NCBI GenBank assembly: GCA_024233285.1
Contig: JACKPU010000002.1
Location: 434,001 to 498,000, forward strand
Length of the DNA stretch: 64,000 bases
Reading direction: 5' to 3'
From: Opitutaceae bacterium
GTDB taxonomy: Bacteria; Verrucomicrobiota; Verrucomicrobiia; Opitutales; Opitutaceae
Shown here: piece by piece, positions 17,104 to 24,552 of the stretch
Position numbering within the stretch: the stretch's first letter is position 1
How the letters are laid out: each line of letters begins with the position of its first letter
The notes under the pieces: generated by a model
Told to the model about the DNA's origin: nothing
Databases searched by the model: none
Seen by the model: only the letters and a program-made list of their open reading frames with translations
Translations under genes and position numbers: made by a program

Positions 17104-19134
17104 TTATTCCAACCAGGCCAGCAGCCGTTCGATGACATCGTCCTTGCGGGGGCGGTAGGCGCGTTCGAGTTCGGCGGCGAACGGCACGGGAATGTCGAGG
17201 GCACCGATACGCAACGGAGCGGCCTTGAGGCTGCTGAAGTTTTCCTCGGTCAGGCGGGCGACCAGTTCGGCGCCGAAACCATGCGTGCGGCGGCCTTCGT
17301 GCAGGACGATGAGCCGGCCGGTGCGGCGGAGCGAAGCGTGAATGGCGTCAAGCTTAAGCGGCGAAAGCGCACGCAGATCGAAGAGGTCGAAACCGATCTC
17401 GTATTCGTCGGCTAGGTAGTCGCAGATTTCAGCGGACTCGAGGACCATCTCGCCGTAACTGACGAAGGTCGCGAAATCGCCGGAGCGAAGCTGCTTGGGT
17501 TCCCAAATTTTGCGATACTCGGGGTTCCAAGCGACCGGTTGTTTTTTGCAGCGGTAGAGCGCCTTGTTTTCGAACAGAATGACGGGGTTGTTGTCCTCGT
17601 AGGCCGCGAGGAGGGCGTCGAACGCGTCCTGCGGTGTGCTGGGATATAGCGCCTTTAGCCCCGGGTAGGAGAGGAAGCACGATTCGAGTTCCTGCGAATG
17701 GAAAGAGCCGAGCTGCACCGTGCCGCAAGGGAAGCGAAACACGACCGGGCAGGCCGCGCCGGAGCGAAAGAAATAGGTGCCGGCGTTCTGGGTGATTTGG
17801 GTGACGGCTTCCGTCGCGAAATCGGCGAATTGAAATTCCTCGATCGGGCGATGTCCCCGCACGGCCATGCCGATGGCGTAGCCGGTGCAAGCGCTCTCGG
17901 CCAACGGGGTATTGAAAACGCGCGTGCGACCAAATTCCTCGAGCAGATCCTCCGTGACTTTGAACGCGCCGCCGTAGCGACCAATGTCCTGGCCGAGCAC
18001 GATGGATTCGGGCCGTTCGCTCAGGATCTTGCGGTGGGCAAGGTTGAGCGCCTGGGCAAAATTGAGCTGCTGTGGTTCGGCGGGTTCAGCTTTCCACGGC
18101 AGGGGCGCGGACGCCGGCGCGAACAATTCGTCCACCATGCCCGCCGGATTGGGTCGCGGCACGGGCAGGGCGGTTTTCACGCAGGCTTCGAGGAAGGTGT
18201 TGAGTTCGCCTTCGATCGCCCCGACCTGCGTGCCGAGCCCGGCCTCGAGCAATTTGGCGCGCAAACGCGGCAAGGGATCCTGGGCAAAAAACGAATCGCT
18301 TTCGCCCGGCTTGAGATAATCGCAGGTGTCGTAGGCGGCGTGCCCGCGCAGGCGCAAGGTGTGCGCTTCGACCAGGATCGGGCGCGAGGTTTGACGCGCT
18401 TTGGCGATCGCGGCGCCGATCGTGCGGGTGAAGCTCTCAACATCGGTGGCATCGGCGGCAAATCCCTCCATGCCATAACCGGCGGCGCGCTGCCAGAGTT
18501 GGACGTTGGGATCGAATTGCTCCTCGATTGGCGTCGAGTAGGCGTAGCGATTGTTTTCGATCACGAAGACGATCGGCAGCGAGAGCAGGGCGGCCAGATT
18601 GAGCGATTCGTGCACATCGCCGGTGCTGGACGAACCGTCGCCAAAGAAGGCGAAACCGACGGCGTTGCGGCCGTTGCGGCGTTCGGCGTCCACCGCGCCG
18701 ACAACGTTGGAAAGCATGATGCCGAGGTGGCTGATCATCGGCAGCGAACGATTCGCCGGATCGCCGTGGTGGATGTTGCCCTCGCGCGCCTTCGTGGGGC
18801 TTTGTGCGTTGGCGAAGTATTGATTGAGATGGTCACACAGGTGACCGCTCCAAATCAGGTGCGCGGACAGGCCGCGATGGCTGATGCAAATGACGTCCTG
18901 GGTCTTGTCGGCGAGCAAGGTGAGGGGCACGCAAAGCCCTTCGTTGCCCATGCCACCGGTGACGGTGCCTTTGATGAGGCCTTGGCGAAACAGTTCGAGG
19001 ATGCGGTTGTCGGCGGTGCGACCAAGGTGCATCCACGCGTAGAGGCGCAACAGCGTCTCGTTGCGGTTTGTTTCCAAGTCCTCCGGACGCAACGTGCGGT
19101 CCGTGAGAATCTGCGGAGGGTTGGGAAATGCCAT
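17104..19134 (-). CDS. Fused E1 alpha-beta 2-oxoacid dehydrogenase
   Basis: A 676-residue thiamine-diphosphate enzyme that joins the E1-alpha and E1-beta chains of pyruvate/branched-chain 2-oxoacid dehydrogenase in one polypeptide. The alpha half has the TPP motif FFGDGSSSTGDVHESLN ending in VIENNRYAYSTP. The beta half starts near residue 360 (SIVLGQDIGRYGGAFKVTEDL) and ends with the C-terminal transketolase domain (RLIVLHEGRRTHGFGAELVA). The ATG at 19134 (MAFPNPPQ) is preferred over an upstream frame extension. It heads a run of seven closely spaced genes ending in rph, so it is presumably co-transcribed with LPS genes. The oxoacid substrate cannot be told; lpd elsewhere in the window could supply E3. 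Confidence 0.9.
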   Translation of the reverse strand: MAFPNPPQILTDRTLRPEDLETNRNETLLRLYAWMHLGRTADNRILELFRQGLIKGTVTGGMGNEGLCVPLTLLADKTQDVICISHRGLSAHLIWSGHLCDHLNQYFANAQSPTKAREGNIHHGDPANRSLPMISHLGIMLSNVVGAVDAERRNGRNAVGFAFFGDGSSSTGDVHESLNLAALLSLPIVFVIENNRYAYSTPIEEQFDPNVQLWQRAAGYGMEGFAADATDVESFTRTIGAAIAKARQTSRPILVEAHTLRLRGHAAYDTCDYLKPGESDSFFAQDPLPRLRAKLLEAGLGTQVGAIEGELNTFLEACVKTALPVPRPNPAGMVDELFAPASAPLPWKAEPAEPQQLNFAQALNLAHRKILSERPESIVLGQDIGRYGGAFKVTEDLLEEFGRTRVFNTPLAESACTGYAIGMAVRGHRPIEEFQFADFATEAVTQITQNAGTYFFRSGAACPVVFRFPCGTVQLGSFHSQELESCFLSYPGLKALYPSTPQDAFDALLAAYEDNNPVILFENKALYRCKKQPVAWNPEYRKIWEPKQLRSGDFATFVSYGEMVLESAEICDYLADEYEIGFDLFDLRALSPLKLDAIHASLRRTGRLIVLHEGRRTHGFGAELVARLTEENFSSLKAAPLRIGALDIPVPFAAELERAYRPRKDDVIERLLAWLE

Positions 19135-19297
19135 GATTTTGCCTGAAAACGTGGCGGGCAGCGCACGCGCGTGCAAGGGGGAACCTTGGGGCTTTTTGCA
19201 ACCCGTTCACCCTGCCGGCGACAGGTTCAGGGCGCGCGGTGTGACGGCGGTCGCAGGCCATTTCGCGTGATCTGATGCCAGCCGCGCACGGCTCGCG

Positions 19298-19912
19298 TCA
19301 ATCGGCGAGCCACGCGTGTGCGGCCTGCAGGTCGCCCGCGACCAAGCCGTGACTGGCCGGATGCGTCTGGACCTTCACCGTCGCACCGCCGGCTCGAAGC
19401 AGTTGCGCGAGCTCCTCGGGATGCGTCGCCGGCACGATTGGATCCTGCGCACCGCTGGAGATCAGCACGCGTTTGCCGGCGAGCGACCCGGGCGTGGCCG
19501 ATTGGTTTAAGACGACCATGGGGCGCAACAGAATCGCGCCGCCCAACACCTCGGGCCGCAATTGCAACAATGTCGCGGCGACGTTGGCGCCATTGGAAAA
19601 ACCCACCGCGATCAATCGCGCGGGGTCGATGTGGTGCTCTGCGCTGGCGGCGCTGATGAAATCGGCAAGCTCATGCGTGCGACGAGTGACTTCGTCGGAG
19701 TCAAACACCCCTTCCGCGAGCCGCGCGAAAAAGCGATTGGCGCCGTGTTCGGGCACGTTGCCGCGCGGACTGAGAATCGCCGAATGCGGCGAGAGCCGTT
19801 GGGCCAGCGGCAGGAGATCGCGCTCGGTGCCGCCGGTCCCGTGCAGGAGCAGCAACGGCGGTGCCTCCGCCGCGCCGGGCTGGAAGAGGTAATGATGGGA
19901 ACGCAGGCTCAT
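19298..19912 (-). CDS. Alpha/beta-hydrolase carboxylesterase (MhqD-like)
   Basis: A 204-residue esterase of the phospholipase/carboxylesterase family. It shows the oxyanion HGTGGTERDLLPLA, the nucleophile elbow GFSNGANVAATL (Ser near residue 125), an acid in SGAQDPIVP and the catalytic His in HPASHGLVAGD. It is separated from the upstream ring-cleaving dioxygenase by 12 bases, so they share a transcript. In Bacillus the paired MhqE (dioxygenase) and MhqD (carboxylesterase) act in hydroquinone and electrophile resistance; the same pairing here suggests the same role. That function is inferred from context. Confidence 0.88.
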   Translation of the reverse strand: MSLRSHHYLFQPGAAEAPPLLLLHGTGGTERDLLPLAQRLSPHSAILSPRGNVPEHGANRFFARLAEGVFDSDEVTRRTHELADFISAASAEHHIDPARLIAVGFSNGANVAATLLQLRPEVLGGAILLRPMVVLNQSATPGSLAGKRVLISSGAQDPIVPATHPEELAQLLRAGGATVKVQTHPASHGLVAGDLQAAHAWLAD

Positions 19913-19924
19913 GGTTACCTTTCG

Positions 19925-20854
19925 TTAATTGAGTTTGGGCAGCGCCGCTTCGATTTGTTCGCGATAGGGTTCCAACCGTGGCGGCAGACCGAGGCGTTGA
20001 CCGAGCGTTTCGACCGGCTCGTCGATCGCAAAGCCCGGTTCGTCAGTCGCGATTTCGAACAACACGCCGCCGGGTTCGCGGTAGTAGATGGATTTGAAAT
20101 ACGCGCGGTCGATGATCGGGCTGACGTGCAGCCCGCTCGCTTCGATTTCGCGATGCGCTTCATCTTGCGAAGCATCGGTGCCGGTGCTGAACGCGACGTG
20201 ATGAATCGTGCCGGCGCCGTTGAGTCCGCGCGGCAGGTTGGGATCGGTAAGGAGATCGACGTAGGTGCCGGGACCGCCGGCGCCGACGGCGTAGCGCGTG
20301 CGGTGGCCCTCGGTGGCGGTCTCGCGGTAGCCCATTGTCGCCGTCAGCACGCGGGCGGTTTCATCGGCGGAGATCAAGCCAATGGTGCTGCTGTGAAAGC
20401 CCCGGATGGCATGTTCGCGAGGCACGTCGTCCGACGGTGCGGGTTCACGGGCATCGACTTCCGCGGTTGCGATCAATTCGAGTCGCAGACCGTCCGGATC
20501 GAACAGGGTGATGACTTTGTCGCCGAGGCGATCGCTCAAGGGCTCGGTGGTGACCCCGAGGTTGCTCAAGCGTTTGGTCCAGTAGGCCACGGCGGCCGCC
20601 GGAATCGAATAACCGGTGGCGTAGGCCTGACCAGTGCCGGGACGACCGCGCCGCAGTCCGCTCCAGGGGAAAAAGGTCAGGATGGTTCCGGGCGAACCGG
20701 TGTAGTCACCGTAATAGAGGTGATAGGTGCCGGGATCGTCTTGATTGACGGACTTCTTGACGAAGCGCAGGCCCAGCACGCGGGTGTAGAATTCGACATT
20801 CTTCCGGGGATCGGAGGCGATGGCGGTGATGTGGTGCAGTCCGTTGAGTTTCAT
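19925..20854 (-). CDS. Ring-cleaving dioxygenase, VOC family (MhqO/MhqE-like)
   Basis: A 309-residue tandem glyoxalase-fold (VOC) protein. The N-terminal module starts LNGLHHITAIASDPRKNVEF and ends with a metal ligand in RLELIATAEV. The C-terminal module has IHHVAFSTG and GGVLFEIATDEPGF, giving the His/His/Glu metal set. Such enzymes cleave hydroquinones or catechols extradiol-wise. The ATG at 20854 is preferred to a frame extension of six codons, because the extension overlaps a perfect palindrome at 20871-20893 that is probably the operator. It is followed after 12 bases by the esterase. Confidence 0.9.
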   Translation of the reverse strand: MKLNGLHHITAIASDPRKNVEFYTRVLGLRFVKKSVNQDDPGTYHLYYGDYTGSPGTILTFFPWSGLRRGRPGTGQAYATGYSIPAAAVAYWTKRLSNLGVTTEPLSDRLGDKVITLFDPDGLRLELIATAEVDAREPAPSDDVPREHAIRGFHSSTIGLISADETARVLTATMGYRETATEGHRTRYAVGAGGPGTYVDLLTDPNLPRGLNGAGTIHHVAFSTGTDASQDEAHREIEASGLHVSPIIDRAYFKSIYYREPGGVLFEIATDEPGFAIDEPVETLGQRLGLPPRLEPYREQIEAALPKLN

Positions 20855-20870
20855 AAATGCTGAGGGTTCC

Positions 20871-20893
20871 AAAGTAACCTAATAGGTTACTTT
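20871..20893. promoter_or_regulatory. Perfect palindrome, operator of the dioxygenase-esterase unit
   Basis: Two perfect 10-base arms, AAAGTAACCT and AGGTTACTTT, are separated by AAT. The site ends 17 bases upstream of the dioxygenase ATG and lies between it and the doxX stop. It differs from the motif shared by the marR and doxX promoters, so a different repressor (for example a HxlR/DUF24 type) may bind here. Confidence 0.75.
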
Positions 20894-20904
20894 GATCTTA
20901 AGGA

Positions 20905-21345
20905 TTACTTGGAGGAAGAGAGTTTGGCGTCGATTGAGAGCGCGCCGCCGCCGCCCATGAGGAAGGCAAGGGAGGTCGCAAGGAGCGTGAGGGGGAATTC
21001 CATGCCGGCCGGGGCAAAGAACGCACCGCTGTGCACGGTGATGATGGCGACGGCCATGGTGATGGCGACCGTCAGGGCGGCGAAACGGGTCGCCAAACCG
21101 AGGATCAGCAGCAAGCCGCCAAAGAATTCACCGCCACCCGCCATCGCCGCCCAGAATACGCCGGGCGTGAGGCCGAGTTGGTTGGCGAAGAATCCGCCGG
21201 TGCCTTCGAGGCCGTAGCCGCCGAACCAGCCGAACAGCTTTTGGGCGCCATGGGCCGCCATGACCACGCCCACGACGAGTCGCGGGGCGAGCAAAGCCCA
21301 ATTCTGGGCATTGGTGGTGAGGAGGGATTTGATTTTGGTATTCAT
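20905..21345 (-). CDS. DoxX family membrane protein
   Basis: A 146-residue protein with four predicted membrane segments. It has the family core VVGVVMAAHGAQKLFGWFGGYG and LGLATRFAALTVAITMAVAI. DoxX/MhqP proteins are inner-membrane proteins linked to quinone or thiol redox stress; the exact activity is not settled. It sits between the MarR regulator and the dioxygenase. Its promoter region carries a copy of the 22-base motif also found before marR, which suggests direct control by that regulator. Confidence 0.9.
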   Translation of the reverse strand: MNTKIKSLLTTNAQNWALLAPRLVVGVVMAAHGAQKLFGWFGGYGLEGTGGFFANQLGLTPGVFWAAMAGGGEFFGGLLLILGLATRFAALTVAITMAVAIITVHSGAFFAPAGMEFPLTLLATSLAFLMGGGGALSIDAKLSSSK

Positions 21346-21356
21346 AATAACTATTC

Positions 21357-21378
21357 GTTTAATGTTAAACTATTGATT
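21357..21378. promoter_or_regulatory. MarR-type operator before doxX
   Basis: A 22-base sequence with core GTTTAA-TG-TTAAAC, a perfect palindrome, extended by TATTGATT. It is identical at 20 of 22 positions to the site at 21895-21916. It lies 12 bases upstream of the doxX ATG. Confidence 0.72.
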
Positions 21379-21411
21379 GTGGAGGGAAAGGGGAGATTGA
21401 GTTGACGGGGT

Positions 21412-21867
21412 TCAGGTTGGGGCCGAGACGCCCAAACCGAGTTTCTTGCAGAGCCAACCCAAGGTGAATTGCTCGGCGGCACTGAGCGCGCTGAATTCGC
21501 GGGTGATCGCGGCGGCGACTTTGGGAAAGAGCTCGCTGATGAAGGCGCGGCCGGCGTCGGTCAGATTGACGGTGACGAAGCGACGGTCCTGGTCGTCGCG
21601 TCGACGTGAGATCCAGCCCGACTTTTCCAAGTTACTCACAACCAGAGTGATGTTTCCACCGCTCATCAAGAGTTTGGAGGCCAGCTCAGATTGGCACATG
21701 GGGCCGCGGTGCAACAAGGTTTCCAAGGTGCCGAATTGAGAAATGGTCAGCCCGGCGGGCAGCACAGCGTGGACCCGCGCCGTGACACTGTCGGCCGCTC
21801 GCATCAGCTTGATGTAAGCGTTCAGCGCGTCGGTTTCAGCCTTGGTGCCTTGGTAGTGCGTTCCCAT
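21412..21867 (-). CDS. MarR family transcriptional regulator
   Basis: A 151-residue winged-helix repressor. It shows the recognition region CQSELASKLLMSGGNITLVV, the wing SRRRDDQDRRFVTVNLTDAG and the dimerisation helices at both ends. MarR proteins release DNA upon binding phenolics or on oxidation. There is a Cys at the start of helix 3 (GPMCQS) and another near the C-terminus (WLCKK) that could sense electrophiles. The genomic set downstream (DoxX, dioxygenase, esterase) mirrors the MhqR regulon, so a quinone-responsive repressor is likely. The 22-base motif upstream suggests autoregulation. Confidence 0.92.
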   Translation of the reverse strand: MGTHYQGTKAETDALNAYIKLMRAADSVTARVHAVLPAGLTISQFGTLETLLHRGPMCQSELASKLLMSGGNITLVVSNLEKSGWISRRRDDQDRRFVTVNLTDAGRAFISELFPKVAAAITREFSALSAAEQFTLGWLCKKLGLGVSAPT

Positions 21868-21894
21868 AACAATTCGATATCAAAGTAATTATTA

Positions 21895-21916
21895 ATTTAA
21901 TGTCAAACTATTGATT
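21895..21916. promoter_or_regulatory. MarR-type operator before marR
   Basis: A 22-base near copy (two mismatches) of the site before doxX: ATTTAATGTCAAAC followed by TATTGATT. It lies 28 bases upstream of the regulator's ATG, in an AT-rich stretch unlike the surrounding GC-rich DNA. Confidence 0.7.
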
Positions 21917-21948
21917 TAAAGAGCACTTCAAATTGCAGTGCGCGGGAG

Positions 21949-22392
21949 TTACGCCATGCTATCGAGCTTGCGAATGCGCGGGATATGACGGTCGCCTTCG
22001 AATTCGGTGGCGAGCCAGACGCGGACGATGTGCAGCGCCTCCTCTTGCGAAATGGTGCGTTCGCCGAGGGAGAGGCAATTGGCGTCGTTATGGGCGCGGT
22101 TCCAGATGGCGACCTGTTCGTTCCAGCATACACCGCAGCGCACGCCCTTGACGCGGTTGGCGGCCATGGCCTCGCCATTGCCGGATCCACCGAGAACGAT
22201 GCCACGTTCATACTCGCCGGCGGCGACGGCCCGGGCGACGGGGAAACAGAAGTCTGGATAGTCGCAGCGTTCGGATGAATGAGTGCCGAAATCATGCACG
22301 GTGTGACCTTCGGTCATAAGCATGGCCTTGATGGCTTCCTTGTAGGTGTAGCCGGCGTGATCGGAGCCGATGGCGATGGAGAACGTTTTCAT
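21949..22392 (-). CDS. rpiB: Ribose-5-phosphate isomerase B
   Basis: A RpiB/LacA-family isomerase of the pentose phosphate pathway, 147 residues. It begins IAIGSDHAGYTYKEAI, has the phosphate-binding GGSGNGEAMAANRVKGVRCGVCW (active-site Cys) and HNDANCLSLGERTI. The ATG at 22392 is chosen because it places the IGSDHAG motif at the usual N-terminal distance; the upstream frame extension runs into the divergent promoter. It is transcribed alone, divergent from the lipoprotein gene. Confidence 0.94.
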   Translation of the reverse strand: MKTFSIAIGSDHAGYTYKEAIKAMLMTEGHTVHDFGTHSSERCDYPDFCFPVARAVAAGEYERGIVLGGSGNGEAMAANRVKGVRCGVCWNEQVAIWNRAHNDANCLSLGERTISQEEALHIVRVWLATEFEGDRHIPRIRKLDSMA

Positions 22393-22466
22393 ACGGGAAG
22401 ACGAACAGTTCGGAGTTTGTGCTGTCATTGAGTGTCAGTCAGTTTCGCCCTGCAACACATCTCCCC

Positions 22467-22889
22467 ATGAAAACGTGCCTCTTTCCATTGTTCCTTGCGG
22501 TCGTGCTGCTGGCAGGCTGCGCGACGGTTGACAGTCGCATCCGCAAGCATCAGGCGGCCTTTGACTCGTGGCCGGCGCAGGTGCAGGCCACGATCCGGGC
22601 GGAGAAGGTGGATTTGGGTTTCACCCCGGAGCAGGTGCGCGTCGCTTTGGGCGATCCGGATCGAGTTTTTTTGCGCAAGACCAGCGAGGGCGAAGCTGAG
22701 GTCTGGGCATATTACGATCGCGGTCCGCGCTTTTCGATTGGTCTCGGCGTCGGATCGGGCGGCTATGGCGGCAGCATGGGCGGCGGTGTGGTTTACGACC
22801 GGCAATATGATCGCATCGATGACGCCGTGCGGGTGGTTTTTGAAGGCGGGGTTGTTACGTCGGTCGAGGCGCGCCAATCCGGGAAATGA
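22467..22889 (+). CDS. Small lipoprotein with glycine-rich tail
   Basis: A 140-residue protein with a lipoprotein signal peptide (KTCLFPLFLAVVLLAGC, lipobox LAGC). It then has a short domain like the SmpA/OmlA fold (LGFTPEQVRVALGDPDRVFLRK, then VWAYYDRG) and a glycine-rich segment before VVYDRQYDRIDDAVRVVFEGG. It is probably an outer-membrane or periplasmic lipoprotein of unknown role. The ATG at 22467 begins the signal peptide. Its stop abuts the stop of the convergent HAD gene with no spacer. Confidence 0.8.
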   Translation: MKTCLFPLFLAVVLLAGCATVDSRIRKHQAAFDSWPAQVQATIRAEKVDLGFTPEQVRVALGDPDRVFLRKTSEGEAEVWAYYDRGPRFSIGLGVGSGGYGGSMGGGVVYDRQYDRIDDAVRVVFEGGVVTSVEARQSGK

Positions 22890-23579
22890 TCATGCGCCGA
22901 TGGTGCGAAGAAATGCCGACGTATCGCTGAAGTCGGCAAACGCAGCCGTGGGGTTGTGCGATTCCAATTCACTTAGCGTATAGTTGCCCGTCGCGACGGC
23001 GATCGTCCGGGCGCCAATGACTTTGCCGCATTCGATGTCGTGCGGCGTATCGCCGATGATCCAGGTTTGGGTAGGGGTGAAGGTGACGTTGTGGCGTTCG
23101 CCGGCCCGCCGCAGTGCATGCGGTCCGAGGTCGTTGCGACGCGGGCTGTCGTCGGCGAAGGCGCCGAATTCGAAGTAGTGCCACACGTTGTGATGCGTGA
23201 GCTTGAACTGCGCGCCGCGTTGGAGATTGCCGGTGAGCAAGCCCTGCGCGATGCGCGGATGATGATGCAACGTTTCGAGCAATTCGAGGATGCCCGGGAG
23301 GACCTGTCCCTGCGGACCGTCGGCCAGTTCCAAGGGCAAGGTTTCCAGATAGGCCTCAAGGTAAGCTTGGATGTTTGCGGGCGTGTCGGGCAGGCCGTTG
23401 TGGCGCAGCACCTCGCTCGTGATCCAACTGTCGGTGCGGCCGGCCCAATCGATTTTGCGCAGATCACACGGCAGGCCGAAGCGTTTGGTGAATCCGCGTT
23501 CCATTGCACGCACACCGGCGCCCTGCGAAACGATCAGGGTGCCGTCGATATCCCAGAGAACGAGTGTCTTTTTGCTCAC
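22890..23579 (-). CDS. HAD family hydrolase, phosphoglycolate-phosphatase-like
   Basis: A 229-residue HAD hydrolase with a helical cap. Motif I is LVLWDIDGTLIVSQGAG, motif II is GLLTGNLQRG and motif III is TWIIGDTPHDIECGKVIGA. The cap (residues about 20-90) resembles Gph/PGP-like enzymes. Substrates could be phosphoglycolate or another small phosphate ester. It is divergent from the phytanoyl-CoA dioxygenase gene with a 105-base intergenic region. Confidence 0.88.
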   Translation of the reverse strand: MSKKTLVLWDIDGTLIVSQGAGVRAMERGFTKRFGLPCDLRKIDWAGRTDSWITSEVLRHNGLPDTPANIQAYLEAYLETLPLELADGPQGQVLPGILELLETLHHHPRIAQGLLTGNLQRGAQFKLTHHNVWHYFEFGAFADDSPRRNDLGPHALRRAGERHNVTFTPTQTWIIGDTPHDIECGKVIGARTIAVATGNYTLSELESHNPTAAFADFSDTSAFLRTIGA

Positions 23580-23684
23580 ATCACACGGTGCTCGCGCTGA
23601 CTGGCACGGGCAAGTGGTTTGAATTGGAGAATAATCATTTCAATTTTATTGGTGGGGTCATCCTCGCCAACCTACACGAATCCC

Positions 23685-24518
23685 ATGGACACGAAAGCCG
23701 CCCCTGCCACCCCCAATTACGACGCTGCCGCCGCGCGCACGCCGACGCATACGCTGACGCCTGAGCAAATCGCGTTTTACCAAGAGCACGGTTACCTCGC
23801 GATTGATGCGATCATGCCGCCGGAGGAAATCGCGGTGGTGAAGGCGATCTACGACCGGCTTTTCACCCCCGAGGCGGGGTCCGATGCCGATCTTTATGAT
23901 CTCAACGGCGCACGCGAGGCCGGGAAGAAGATCTCCATCCCGCAGATTTTGAATCCGGCCAAATACGCGCCCGAACTGCTCGAGACGCAAATGGTCGCGA
24001 ATCTGAAGGCCATCATGAAGCAGCTGCACGGAGCCGAATCAAAAATGATGGGCGACCATGCCATCAACAAGCCGCCGCACAACGCCGCTGCCACGCCATG
24101 GCATCAGGATGAAGCGTATTGGAATCCGGCGAAGGAGTATTCGAGTCTAAGTATTTGGATCCCGTTGCAACCGGCGACCAAGCAGAACGGCTGCATGCAT
24201 TTTGTGCCCGGCTCGCACAAAATCGAAATCGTGCCGCATCGCCCGATCGGTGATAATCCTTTGACGCCCGGTCTCGAGGTTGAACCCGGTGCGTTCGATT
24301 TCAGCTCTGCCGTGGCCTGCGAATTGCCGGCCGGCGGCGCGACGATTCATAACGGCCGCACGCTGCACTACACGCCGCCGAATAATTCCGATGATTACCG
24401 TCGCGCTTATATCGCGATGGGATCCGCCTACGAAAAGACGCGGGACGTGCCACGCAGGTTTCCGTGGCAGGAACGGCAGAAGGCCGCACGCGAAGCGGCG
24501 AACGCGGCGAAAGCTTGA
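23685..24518 (+). CDS. Phytanoyl-CoA dioxygenase family protein
   Basis: A 277-residue Fe(II)/2-oxoglutarate oxygenase. It shows the HxD metal motif in TPWHQDEAYWNP, the distal His in GGATIHNGRTLHYTPP with 2-oxoglutarate-binding residues nearby, and MHFVPGSHK between them. The N-terminus LTPEQIAFYQEHGYLAID is typical. Family members hydroxylate lipids or small metabolites; the substrate here is unknown. The ATG at 23685 (MDTKAAP) is preferred over an upstream start that would add an unconserved hydrophobic stretch. Confidence 0.88.
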   Translation: MDTKAAPATPNYDAAAARTPTHTLTPEQIAFYQEHGYLAIDAIMPPEEIAVVKAIYDRLFTPEAGSDADLYDLNGAREAGKKISIPQILNPAKYAPELLETQMVANLKAIMKQLHGAESKMMGDHAINKPPHNAAATPWHQDEAYWNPAKEYSSLSIWIPLQPATKQNGCMHFVPGSHKIEIVPHRPIGDNPLTPGLEVEPGAFDFSSAVACELPAGGATIHNGRTLHYTPPNNSDDYRRAYIAMGSAYEKTRDVPRRFPWQERQKAAREAANAAKA

Positions 24519-24523
24519 GGTAG

Positions 24524-24552
24524 GGCGGGGATTTCGGCCCCGCCATACTTTT
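24524..24552 (+). terminator. Probable terminator after the phytanoyl-CoA dioxygenase gene
   Basis: A 7-bp stem GGCGGGG/CCCCGCC with a 7-base loop, then a short T cluster (ATACTTTT). It lies between two convergent genes. Confidence 0.5.

Noticed and set aside
17698..19146. 482-residue open frame antisense to the E1 fusion
   Set aside because: Shadow of a clear TPP enzyme; no coding signal of its own.
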